From positions 124,001 through 188,000 of the forward strand of contig DF239028.1 in assembly GCA_000507305.1 (NCBI GenBank): 64,000 nt of DNA. Direction: 5' to 3'. Positions 55,858 through 64,000 of the stretch are shown in pieces (position 1 is the stretch's first letter; each line of letters opens with the position of its first letter). A model generated the notes under the pieces. That model was not told the origin of the DNA. It searched no databases and saw only the letters and a program-made list of their open reading frames with translations. This DNA is from Breviolum minutum Mf 1.05b.01 (taxonomy: Eukaryota > Sar > Dinophyceae > Suessiales > Symbiodiniaceae). Made by a program: the position numbers and the translations under genes.

Positions 55858-56599
55858 TCACCTGAGAGAGAACTGCATAGTAACTGGGTATAGTAACTGG
55901 GCAAATTAGGATTGATGTAGGACGGCCTCAGCCGAAGTCACCTTAAATTGTGGTTTAGTAGTCACCTTAAATTCAGGTTTAAGAATTATACATATATATA
56001 TATATATTGCTTTACCCACATGAGAAAACAAATGGTGAAATGGAATCTCTTAGTGATAAGATCCAGAAGCTGATTTTTTGTTGGGCCGCTCCAAAACAGG
56101 CCGAAACTTATGGTCACAAAAAAGCCCACTGAAACCTCACGAAACCTGAGGGTTTTGGGAGGGGAAATCCTGCGGACATGATTTGAGATATTGATTTGCA
56201 TTTTTATATGAAGTATTTCTCTGGTAGAGGTTGGACATTTGTTTATTTGAACATTTACATATTCATCTTATATATCTATTTATCATGCATGTATTGTGTG
56301 TAGACACGTGTATATCTTTGCATTTATATATGTATATATATATACATTGTGTTTACGTGTATTCATTTTTGCATATATATGATGATATGGAATAGGTTTA
56401 TATATTTTGATGTTATAGAGCTTGTAGACCAGTGCTGCTCCCCTTAACCTTTTGCGAGGCAAGTGATGTCAGAGTCACTGGCTCAGTTCACGCAGCATTT
56501 GTGAATGTTTGAGGCATTTGAACTTTAATTTGCCAAAAGGAATCTTGGTCCTGTTTGCTCCTTTTGAAAAAGTTTGGGTGTAACTGTATGTAATACAAA

Positions 56600-56652
56600 A
56601 GTTGTTGTTGTTGTTGTTGTGGTTGTTGTTGTTGTTGTGGTTGTGGTTGTGG

Positions 56653-56688
<36 letters not shown>

Positions 56689-56693
56689 GCTTG
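56600..56693. repeat. Trinucleotide repeat (gtt)n with ggt interruptions
   Basis: Explains the Val-rich, Leu-rich and Asn-rich open frames here. Confidence 0.9.
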
Positions 56694-56770
56694 CTTGAAT
56701 TTGTTGATGTTTATCATCTGCGAAGATTCACAACGTCACTATTTCTTGAAGAAGAGTCCCAACTCCACAG

Positions 56771-56830
56771 GGATATCATTTGATCGCCGCGCAACCACCC
56801 AGGCAGAATGAAATCTTCAGCCTCGAGAAG
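56771..56830 (+). CDS. Candidate exon
   Basis: Between an ag acceptor (caactccacag) and donor gtgcat, 20 codons in phase 0: GYHLIAAQPPRQNEIFSLEK. If not spliced, the same frame continues to a TGA near 56878. It lies between the trinucleotide repeat at 56.6 kb and the hydrolase gene. Confidence 0.35.
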
Positions 56831-57237
56831 GTGCATCAACACATCAACACCCTAGCAGTCAGAAAAATCGAGACTTGATATCTTTGATGCCTGCCAAGTG
56901 CTGATTGTTTTGTTGAGTTTAAAGCTTAGTCCACTTCAAGCAGTTGTAGATTTTTCAGTAAAATATCGCAAACCGCTGTCGGTATGATGATTAAGTTCTC
57001 GCTCTTCGTGGGTGCCAGTATGCAAAATCAAGCGCTGCTCTGTCTTCATGAGACTTCACTGAACCTGGCGATCCATTTGCAAGCCCGTGTCAAATGATTG
57101 TTCTTCCAGATGTTGGCATTAGGTAAGAATGAAAGAATGAAGACAAAAGAAACAACTATCAACTGCCATAAAAGTAATTTACAACTGCTTTGTTTCATGT
57201 CTACTACACACTCTAGGTGACTTGTCGCCCAAACGCT

Positions 57238-58482
57238 ATGGAGTTGATACAGATCACCAAGAATCTTGTGTGGCTGCGAAATTTTAGAGTCTCTGCACGA
57301 GGCTTTTGGAGGAGTTTGTCAAGTTTGCTCCTGGCTGCTTGCATCTCCAGATACCTACGGTCGTTAGTGCAGAATTTCTGGTGGCATCGTAGCATGGCCA
57401 GCATGATCTGTGGATCAGTAGCAGTAAATCTACGCAAGCTCCTGGGAAGAAGGCAGAGGTACCGCATTGACATTCATCAACATCACGAGAGGAAAGAGGA
57501 GTATGCGGTTTGGTGGCCGAAGGATTCAGAAAACTCTAAAGCCTGTGCCTCTCGACTCTGGATTCTTGTACCAGGTGGCATGAGTGACGGTGACTCTATC
57601 GCCGGCTATATCGATGAATTTTTGTACAGTAACATCATTGCCCCATCGGAGGATTGGTGCATCTTCCACAACGCTGGGACAGGTGGCGCTCAATGGCAAA
57701 ATGGGACCTTCACCGGCCTGTCAGATCCGACTTTTCTGCTGGATTTCTTACAGACGCTCAAGGCAACAAATGACACAGATCCGTGCTGCCACTACAGAGA
57801 GATCATCACGGTTGGTTTCTCAGTGGGTGGAATGCTTGCACTGGCTGCTGCAGACAAAGTCATCAAGCCTTTCAATGCTTGGAAAGAACAGGAGGACAAA
57901 TCGCATAAAGATGTCAATGGGAACACTGGTGATAGGAACTATTGCCGCTTGCGTTTTGTATCGGTACACTCACCAGATTGTCTCCGAACAACCTTTGAAG
58001 CAATGACCAAGTGGGCTTTTTGTGCCCGACTGGACATCCCTTTATCATTGCACTTCTGGGCAGTGAATCTTCGCAGTGGTTTGCTCTTCAAATGCCCTCG
58101 AGGTGCTTGGTTTCCTTGGCCTCCCACATGGTCATACATTCGGCGCTTCACTGAAGCGGCATGGGCTCAAAATCAGGCCTTGAAGCATCAGGCAGCAGGA
58201 AATCCTGTTGAGGCAGAAGACTTAGAAATGCCATTTGAACACTTTGCAGATGCATTTGCCTTGCGACTCCGAAAGACATTTCCAGCCGGAGAAGTTCTTC
58301 GTATTCAAAATCCTGAGGATCCCGTGGTGGACCGCACAACTCTGGATCAAAGATGCCTGACCTGCTGCGATATTTGGTGGGTTTGCGGAGGTGGTCATGT
58401 GATGTGTTTCGGAGCAAGGGCAGACTTGGCGAGGCGTTTTAGAAAATGGGTTGACTGTAAAGTCACACATGCGGAAATTTGA
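57238..58482 (+). CDS. Intronless gene: alpha/beta-hydrolase, ABHD1/2/3-EMB8-like
   Basis: A 414-residue protein from the ATG at 57238; the open frame begins 21 bases earlier, exactly after a ctctag acceptor (57216), a likely splice-leader site. An N-terminal hydrophobic, basic segment (SLSSLLLAACISRYLRSLV) suggests a membrane anchor, as in ABHD1-3. The core has RLWILVPGGMSDGDS (strand and oxyanion loop), FHNAGTGGAQW (matching the N-x-RG-x-GG region of the family), the nucleophile elbow TVGFSVGGMLAL with Ser195, the acid motif RIQNPEDPVVD with Asp361, and CGGGHVMCF with His387. The triad is therefore complete. The family hydrolyses lipid esters; which substrate this one uses cannot be read from sequence. 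Compared with typical members it has an insert between the nucleophile and acid (about residues 215-240). It is intronless and GC-richer than its surroundings, like the other two clear genes, which suggests retroposition or a single-exon gene. It is followed at about 58.9 kb by a spliced gene on the same strand. Confidence 0.9.
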   Translation: MELIQITKNLVWLRNFRVSARGFWRSLSSLLLAACISRYLRSLVQNFWWHRSMASMICGSVAVNLRKLLGRRQRYRIDIHQHHERKEEYAVWWPKDSENSKACASRLWILVPGGMSDGDSIAGYIDEFLYSNIIAPSEDWCIFHNAGTGGAQWQNGTFTGLSDPTFLLDFLQTLKATNDTDPCCHYREIITVGFSVGGMLALAAADKVIKPFNAWKEQEDKSHKDVNGNTGDRNYCRLRFVSVHSPDCLRTTFEAMTKWAFCARLDIPLSLHFWAVNLRSGLLFKCPRGAWFPWPPTWSYIRRFTEAAWAQNQALKHQAAGNPVEAEDLEMPFEHFADAFALRLRKTFPAGEVLRIQNPEDPVVDRTTLDQRCLTCCDIWWVCGGGHVMCFGARADLARRFRKWVDCKVTHAEI

Positions 58483-58980
58483 AGTTTCGCAGTACAGAGT
58501 TCCAGTTCCAGATATGAGTGCCGCGTGGAGTTTCTTCTTGCAACTGCGGTTCTTGTTGCTTAATTCACAAGCTGACATACTATTACCTTCGGTGGCAAAG
58601 CTCTATCATTAGAAAAAAGAAACGCTCTAGGTGACAAGTCAATCTCTTCAGAGTTCACATGGCTGAGAAAAACGCATTTAAAAGAAAAATGCCCATGGGA
58701 ATCCACAGGATGAAGAGATGACAGACTAAGTTCCATGCTCCCTGTCAGGAGCTCCAAGCTTTGCAAGAGATTTCGAAGTGTGGCAGCTCAAATTGGTGAG
58801 TTTTTTAGATTGGCGGGTTTGCTCAGGTTGGTCATTTTTTCTACATTTTCGACGCTTCCATTTTTGGTTTGGTTTCCTTGAATGGGTCCTGCCATGAAAA
58901 ATCATGAAAAATCTACTTGAAACGCATTAAATTTGCACATTTCATCTTCGCTTACCGAGGGGAACCCCCCATTTCTTTGG

Positions 58981-59908
58981 GTACCTCCGGGTGAAGTTGC
59001 ACCGTTTGCAACCAGAGCAACCCTTGTGAAAAATTACGGCTCCGGGGCCCGGGGCTACAGGTACTGCAGCTTGGAGCTTGTGTCGTGACATCACGAACCA
59101 ATAGTGAAATAATTATTGGTTCGGGTGTTTTGGATTGTTTTGGTGTCACCTATACCTTTGATACTGTTGATGGTTCAGAAATCCGGCTAACCACCTGGGA
59201 TGTATAGAACCTTGTAAATAAAGGGAAAAACTACCAACCTCAACTGGTGCAAGATTTCTTTCATCAACAGTATCTCTACCTTTTTTGAAAACCTACCAGA
59301 CTTCCGAAATTGCAATCTCCAAGTGGAATGGCCTTCACCTCGGGAGACAACTGCAATTCTGTTTTCCGGCCTCGACCTCAGGCCTGATGTAGGCCGGGCC
59401 GGGTGGGCGATGGATGAGGGTGAATAACACGTGTTTTCCTACCAGGTTCTTCCAAGTGACCCTTGAATCGGGTGTGATCAAGTGACCTTTTCTGGGGTGA
59501 AAACGTGACCTCAATTTGGGTTATCAAAAGGTCACGAATGGAAGAAGCTGGTATTGTGTGTGTGTTTTATTTGTTGGTCATTTTTTTCTGGTATTTGATG
59601 TGTTTTTTAGTGATTGATCTTGAACAAGAATTTGTCATCGAAATCGTCAGCACCGCAATCGTTGAAATAATCGCAATAATAATCATTATCATCAAGAAGA
59701 ACCCTTTGTTCAATCATGATTTTCGTGAATCAACAAAAACACGTTCTTCCTTCCATGTGTTTTGTTTGTTCGGTTGCAAATGAACCGACATATTCTCCTG
59801 TCCTAACCACCTTGAGGTAGTTTTCCACTGGCGCCGCAGCCGACTCCGGAAGGACCGACCGCGGTAACGCCGGTACCTAGTGACATGGATGCAAGGAAAA
59901 GGCGGTAG
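58981..59908 (+). CDS. Candidate spliced gene, three exons (58981-59060, 59271-59388, 59840-59908), unknown protein
   Basis: The first segment reads VPPGEVAPFATRATLVKNYG and ends at a gtactg donor in phase 2; its frame is open from about 58924, so the true 5' boundary is unclear. The second starts after tcatcaacag with one base, reads LPDFRNCNLQVEWPSPRETT and ILFSGLDLRPD, and ends at gtaggc in phase 0. The third starts after gcgccgcag in phase 0, reads PTPEGPTAVTPVPSDMDARK, and stops at 59906. All phases agree. The first intron contains a family D element whose end forms the 3' splice site. No family is recognised; the C-terminus is Pro/Thr-rich and basic. Confidence 0.55.
59157..59273. mobile_element. 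Family D element inside a proposed intron
   Basis: atactgttgatggttcagaa at one end and gatttctttcatcaacagta at the other, with agaaccttgtaaataaaggg inside. Its terminal cag is the proposed acceptor for the exon at 59271. Confidence 0.75.
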
Positions 59909-60064
59909 GGGACCGGGGTTGGAATTTCAAGTACGAAATGGGGGCACTACCCAACCTAGGTAATGCACACCCCGATGGTAGTTATTTTTATTGTAGGAAA
60001 AAAATCGACTGAAGTGATTTAAGTGATAAGATCATTCGTCTTTAACTAGTTTGATTATCCCCAG

Positions 60065-60670
60065 GTCACAGCGATACCTCTGCTGAAGTGGAGAAGCTTG
60101 GAATAACTGGTGAAGTTTCCGTGTCGTTTTTTTTGGCACGGACCAAAAAGGGGCCGGGTTTCAGAGAGGGATATCATTTGGAAGACCCCTTCCACCTGAC
60201 ATTTTTTAGGTCGATGTAATATGTTTCTAGATTCACTTAGACTGTCATTTTGCCTTGGAGCAGAAGATTACACATCACATATGACACATTTTGTTCATGG
60301 AAATCCAGGTTCTGCACTGGGATTCAAAACTCAGGTTCGAGATTTTGGGGAAACCGGTGATGATTCAGTTTTGGAATCGAAAAATGGGGAGCTATTAGAT
60401 TTAATTGGAGCTTTGCTAAGTACCTATTTCAGTTGAGCTATGCCATTTTTTTTGGGGGTTATCGAAGGTCGTTATCGACTTCCCGGGGTTTCCCTTTCAG
60501 GATTTTCAGGCCTTCAATGCCCAATGCTGAATCATCCAAGGAAGTCCAATGAAGTGACACCAAGTGCCAAGGCAAAAGCAACTTGCCAAGCAATAAGTCG
60601 TGACACCAAATTTTTGTTTTTGAGTCGGCAAAAACAATCTATAGCGTGCCCACCATTGGGAAGAGGTTGA
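60065..60670 (+). CDS. Candidate spliced gene, three exons (60065-60109, 60231-60419, 60510-60670), unknown protein
   Basis: Exon one follows tccccag and reads HSDTSAEVEKLGIT, leaving phase 1. Exon two follows tttctag with two bases and reads LRLSFCLGAEDYTSHMTHFV, then an acidic FGETGDDSVLESKNGELLDL; it leaves phase 1 at gtacct. Exon three follows ggattttcag with two bases, reads LNHPRKSNEVTPSAKAKATC, and stops at 60668. All phases fit. Alternatively exon two runs to its own stop at 60434. The peptide is hydrophilic; no family is recognised. Confidence 0.5.
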
Positions 60671-60867
60671 TGTGTTTTTTCTCGAACCAAGATATTATAT
60701 AGTTAGATACTCTATAGACAATATGGGATACTTGTTTGGCACAATGTAGCTTTTGATAATACCAAATTAATGTGAATGTTTGACACCATTCAAGTCTTGC
60801 AGATCTTCCAGGTTCATGTTTCATTGAAGGTCGGCCCAAGAAACATCCACTCAAGTTGCAACAAATC

Positions 60868-60966
60868 GACACTCCGGTAAACTAAGGTAGCAATGGAAAA
60901 TGGGTCCTTTGAACATGTATTTCCTATTGAACATGGGGATATTGCTATGTTTGTTTACCCCGAGGC
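60868..60966. mobile_element. Family B element
   Basis: actccggtaaactaaggtag at one end and gctatgtttgtttaccccga at the other; core tgtatttcctattgaaca. Confidence 0.55.
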
Positions 60967-61029
60967 TAGGTACTACACCTTTGCAAACCCACCATTTCCC
61001 CCGCATCCCAAAACGTCCTAAGTTTCCAG

Positions 61030-61124
61030 CCGTTCAGGCTATGGCTATGACTGCTTGTCCTGGCCGTGCATCACGGAGCTCCTTACCAAAGCCGCCACCA
61101 CCAAAGGCGAAAGCCACACCGAAG
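61030..61124 (+). CDS. Candidate internal exon, Ala/Pro/Lys-rich
   Basis: It lies between acceptor agtttccag and donor gtgagc. The frame reads VQAMAMTACPGRASRSSLPK then PPPPKAKATPK, GC-rich against AT-rich flanks. Entry takes two bases and the exit is phase 0. The basic proline-rich sequence looks like a linker or tail. The partner exons are uncertain; a nearby exon candidate is at 61274-61353. Confidence 0.5.
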
Positions 61125-61273
61125 GTGAGCTGCTATAGTTGGTGTTTTTTTTTGAAACGATTTGGAGGTGGTCTGGGGTATAACGGAATTTGCCACAACT
61201 GTTTCAGACCTAGGGAAAATCAAATATGGAATATGGAGGTGGGATATCATGGAATTCGTGACAACTGTTTCAG

Positions 61274-61353
61274 AGCTGGATATCTTTAAAAGACCCTATG
61301 GAATGAGAAAGGGGGCTACCATCAGATTCGCTTCACCCCTTCAACCACATTAA
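61274..61353 (+). CDS. Candidate terminal exon
   Basis: After the acceptor acaactgtttcag the frame reads LDIFKRPYGMRKGATIRFAS and stops at 61351. A second near-identical acceptor stretch occurs about 70 bases upstream (61175-61209), so this boundary sits in a small duplication. Its phase does not match the exon at 61030-61124 directly. Confidence 0.3.
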
Positions 61354-61518
61354 TATATAAAAGTTGAAGCAAGGTCGTTGCTTGTTTCCTTTTTTTACTC
61401 CGTAGAGTATGGATAGTTTTGTTTTTCACCTGAATCATGGGTGGCATTCTTGTCGGAATTATTTGGTCAAACGGAATGCCAGGGTCGGTATGATTTGGAA
61501 TTCCCAACGAATATGTCC

Positions 61519-61605
61519 TATACCATCCATGGGACTGGTACATTTACCAACATGAATGGTTGATTTTTACGGTCAATGTCATCAAATTGTAGGTAAATAT
61601 TAAGA
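61519..61605. mobile_element. Family C element, diverged
   Basis: taccatccatgggactggta at one end; aattgtaggtaaatattaag at the other; one arm is partly lost. Confidence 0.5.
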
Positions 61606-61690
61606 TAGCATATTTATCGAAGGAAGTTTAGAAGTCTAACTTCCGACAATATGTAGAGTTGCAAAGAAGAGTCGCACAGCAGTCATGTCA

Positions 61691-61781
61691 GTAGCAAGAA
61701 GATCAACATGTGTGTAGAGTCAGGCGCAAGAAGATCAACAGGCGTGCAGAGTCGGTAGCAAGGAGTTCAACATGCGCGAAA
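61691..61781. repeat. Degenerate tandem repeat, about 32-base unit, three copies
   Basis: Units gtagcaagaagatcaacatg, ggcgcaagaagatcaacagg and gtagcaaggagttcaacatg begin at 61691, 61723 and 61755. Confidence 0.75.
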
Positions 61782-61957
61782 AATGTTAGTGAAGTCGCGA
61801 ATCGCTGTGTTTTTTCAATGATTCGTGGTTGCTGATGTTCGAAAAGTAGCCTCGCTAAAGCGGCGGGTGCGGAGGTAGCTGTTCTGGCAGACAGGTGAAA
61901 AATGGCACGCCGCTGTGGCGCGAAGCATATTTGTAAGTCAAAATGTGGAAAACACCA

Positions 61958-62059
61958 NNNNNNNNNNNNNNNNNNNNNNNNNNNNNNNNNNNNNNNNNNN
62001 NNNNNNNNNNNNNNNNNNNNNNNNNNNNNNNNNNNNNNNNNNNNNNNNNNNNNNNNNNN
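61958..62059. other. Assembly gap, 102 N
   Basis: Unsequenced bases. The right edge is a tetranucleotide (agtt) repeat, the left edge follows a degenerate tandem repeat. Confidence 1.
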
Positions 62060-62094
<35 letters not shown>

Positions 62095-62100
62095 CAGTTA
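62060..62100. repeat. Tetranucleotide (agtt)n repeat at the gap edge
   Basis: About ten units, decaying to agtc-type units up to about 62125. The array probably extends into the gap. Confidence 0.9.
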
Positions 62101-62385
62101 GTCAACTAGTCAGTTAGTGAGTTGGACAGTTGAACAAGTACTCAATGTTTTTGATCTGACATCTGTGACTCACAACAACGAATGTTTCCTATAGGTTTTA
62201 TATTTTTGAAACTTCCGCCACCGCCTCGTGCGGCTCTACTGGTATTGTAATTATTGTCCAATTCCAGATTCAACAAATACAGGTACAATTTGTTTTGCAA
62301 GTATTTTTCCAGTGAAAAAACAGCATGGATCTTCCCACATAGAAACCGGACCTGGTTTCAGGGTAAAGGTGGTGTGGATTTCAGG

Positions 62386-62457
62386 GCCGATGACCTGATG
62401 AAACCTTGCCCCATCATGCCCCTTCGCCAAACGTGCAGGCCAAGTTTCGGTCACAGG
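62386..62457 (+). CDS. Candidate internal exon
   Basis: Between acceptor gtgtggatttcag and donor gtgccg: ADDLMKPCPIMPLRQTCRPS, FGH. One base in, phase 2 out. The minus strand is open over the same span (62251-62538). Confidence 0.35.
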
Positions 62458-62978
62458 TGCCGGGTTTTTACAGTTTTTTTGTTGTTTATATAAGCGTAGC
62501 TGTATGAAGGCTGTATATGTATGAATTCCCTTGGGCAAGGGCGATGTTTTCCATGGACATAAAGTATGAGAGATATATTATTTATATATATATATATACA
62601 GTATACAGGTCCATGAAGTTGGATGAAGAAATTGGGGAGAAAAGAGTAACCATAGCAAGTCATGTTATGTTTTTTTTTGTGTTTGGGGGACCGGTAGGAT
62701 CAATACATGCATACATCTTCGCACGTCGGTATTATGGTGTTTGGTCATCACAATTGTTCAAGAGACTTGACCATCTAAGCGAAGACCCGTTAGGATGTTT
62801 TTTGGGCACTAAAACCAAGCATGGCCAGGTGGTTGGCAGCCCAAAGATGCATATTTCATTCTTTATTGACCAATAGTACTATTTGCCTTTTGACATATTT
62901 TTTGAAGGGTATCCTGAGGCTGTATGCCTGCGAGGGTTTCCCGAAGAACTGATGAAGTTGAATTGAATTTGCTTCAAC

Positions 62979-63071
62979 ATGGCAATGCTCTCCACCAAGA
63001 CTGACAGGCGTCAGAAGAAGACCGGGAGGTTCGGTTTCGTGTTTTTTTGTTGGAGAAGGGGGTCAACAAAA
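62979..63071 (+). CDS. Candidate first exon or small ORF
   Basis: ATG at 62979, reading MAMLSTKTDRRQKKTGRFGF and on to a stop near 63074. Basic start. Directly upstream (about 62909-62958) another open piece reads YPEAVCLRGFPEELMKLN before a stop. Confidence 0.3.
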
Positions 63072-63319
63072 ACGTGACTATCATGGTGGGGAGACTAAGC
63101 TAACCCAAAATAAAAGGTGCTTTTAGTCAAATAGAGATGATGAGTTTTCATTGACAAGATGGCAGCACCTGGGCCAGTACTACTGGTACTTCAAGTCACA
63201 TTTTGGTGACTTTTAAGGGCTTTCTCTGGTTGTGCCACTGAGTGAGTGCTATCAGAGCCCAAGCGTGCCACTTAACAAAATTCCTCACAGGAATTATTTG
63301 ACTTTACACCAGGGTAAAA

Positions 63320-63404
63320 GTAGATGGCACAGTTACCATGTATTGGTTTATATAAGCCCTGTATTAACCTACCTTTTGGGGCTTTTGGGGACTGTGCCAT
63401 GTAC
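63320..63404. repeat. Inverted-repeat element
   Basis: gtagatggcacagt pairs with actgtgccatgtac; a relative with arms agatggcac and gtgccatct is at 47348-47425. Confidence 0.55.
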
Positions 63405-63857
63405 TTTGACCATGGGGTAGATCTGGCCAATTGTCAATCTTATGTGTGGCTATTTACATATTTCGTGAATTTAAGATGGTGCCCCAACAACAGCGCAGTC
63501 ATAAGAACCACATATATTCCTTCTCAACCCCTCCGAAACATCAACATTGTAGGGCTATGTTCTGTGAAGGAATATGCCATTACTAGGATACAAGATCATT
63601 TGTCAATGGCATCATTCCGGGGAGGTCCCAATTAGTAATAATTAATAATATATATATAATAGTAGAATTTTTCTTTGCATACACACATGTATTGAATATG
63701 AGTCAGGAGTCATGATTCTCACTGTGCATTTCAACCTCTATAATATGTTCAGATATATAGTAACATATATATATATATCTATATGTGTCCACATTTTGCT
63801 CAAGACAGATGTGTCACCTTTGCCCGCTTCAAAAAAAGGACGTTTCCAGACTGGTGA

Positions 63858-63977
63858 ACCTTCATTGGCGAGCTTCACAAGCACCACCTGAGGAGCCTTA
63901 GTTTCATATGCCTGGGAAAAAGGATGGAGGAAATCATCGACTCAGAAATTCTTCAAGAATTAATCCTAGAGACTCAG
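63858..63977 (+). CDS. Candidate exon, acidic helical end
   Basis: Forty codons ending at a gtagag donor: TFIGELHKHHLRSLSFICLG, KRMEEIIDSEILQELILETQ. The 5' boundary is unclear because a TGA lies just upstream of 63858. The gene probably continues beyond the window. Confidence 0.35.
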
Positions 63978-64000
63978 GTAGAGACTCCAGATATATTTTT

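Noticed and set aside
1-64000. tRNA, rRNA, CRISPR, bacterial promoters or ribosome binding sites
   Set aside because: None could be found by eye; the sequence has no prokaryotic organisation.

Overview
This is a nuclear genome window from a eukaryote, most likely a dinoflagellate of the Symbiodiniaceae type. The reasons are: one intronless ORF starts with a degenerate ubiquitin-like domain of a kind that is very common in those genomes; coding DNA is thin and lies in short GC-richer islands inside AT-rich DNA; almost all convincing coding islands are on the + strand, as in unidirectional dinoflagellate gene arrays; and the spacer is packed with short inverted-repeat elements. There are no bacterial operons, ribosome binding sites, CRISPR arrays, rRNA genes or recognisable tRNA genes. 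Two runs of N are assembly gaps.

Three intronless genes are clear, all on +: a protein with an N-terminal ubiquitin-like domain (22464-23453), a DUF1826-like protein (50938-51914) and an alpha/beta-hydrolase of the ABHD1/2/3-EMB8 type (57238-58482).

The rest is not empty. Reading islands between good acceptors and donors gives many short exon candidates, most of them without an ATG. The best are at 31174-31309, 47533-47670, 48960-49638, 52609-53696, 54343-54731, 58981-59908, 60065-60670 and 61030-61124, where peptides are long, codons look natural and intron phases often agree between neighbours. Those in 0-13 kb are weaker. I recognise no family for most of them; one 15-codon exon (49824-49869) resembles part of an MBD4-type DNA glycosylase. 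Open-frame length alone is weak evidence here, because frames of 100-150 codons are expected by chance in a window of this size. I therefore give the exons modest confidence and say where a second frame is also open.

At least seven families of 80-160 bp inverted-repeat (MITE-like) elements make up much of the spacer: A (ctaggtggtggtttcaa ends, about 17 copies), B (ctaaaactaacatagcccc), C (cccataggatccatg), D (actgttgatgg), E (atgggtgtttccttaaatgg), F (cctggaacc) and G (taccctccaggga). Family A starts with GT and ends with AG, and a family D copy supplies the 3' splice site of a proposed intron at 59061-59270, so some of these may be intron-forming elements (introners).

Layout: 0-10.4 kb weak exon chains; 10.5-21.5 kb scattered exons and elements; 22-23.5 kb ubiquitin-like gene; 24-44 kb scattered exons, trinucleotide repeats and a gap at 34 kb; 44.7-50 kb denser exons; 50.9-51.9 kb DUF1826 gene; 52.6-56.8 kb exon-rich; 57.2-58.5 kb hydrolase; 58.9-61.4 kb the best spliced models; 61.7-62.1 kb tandem repeats and a second gap; 62.2-64 kb further exons.
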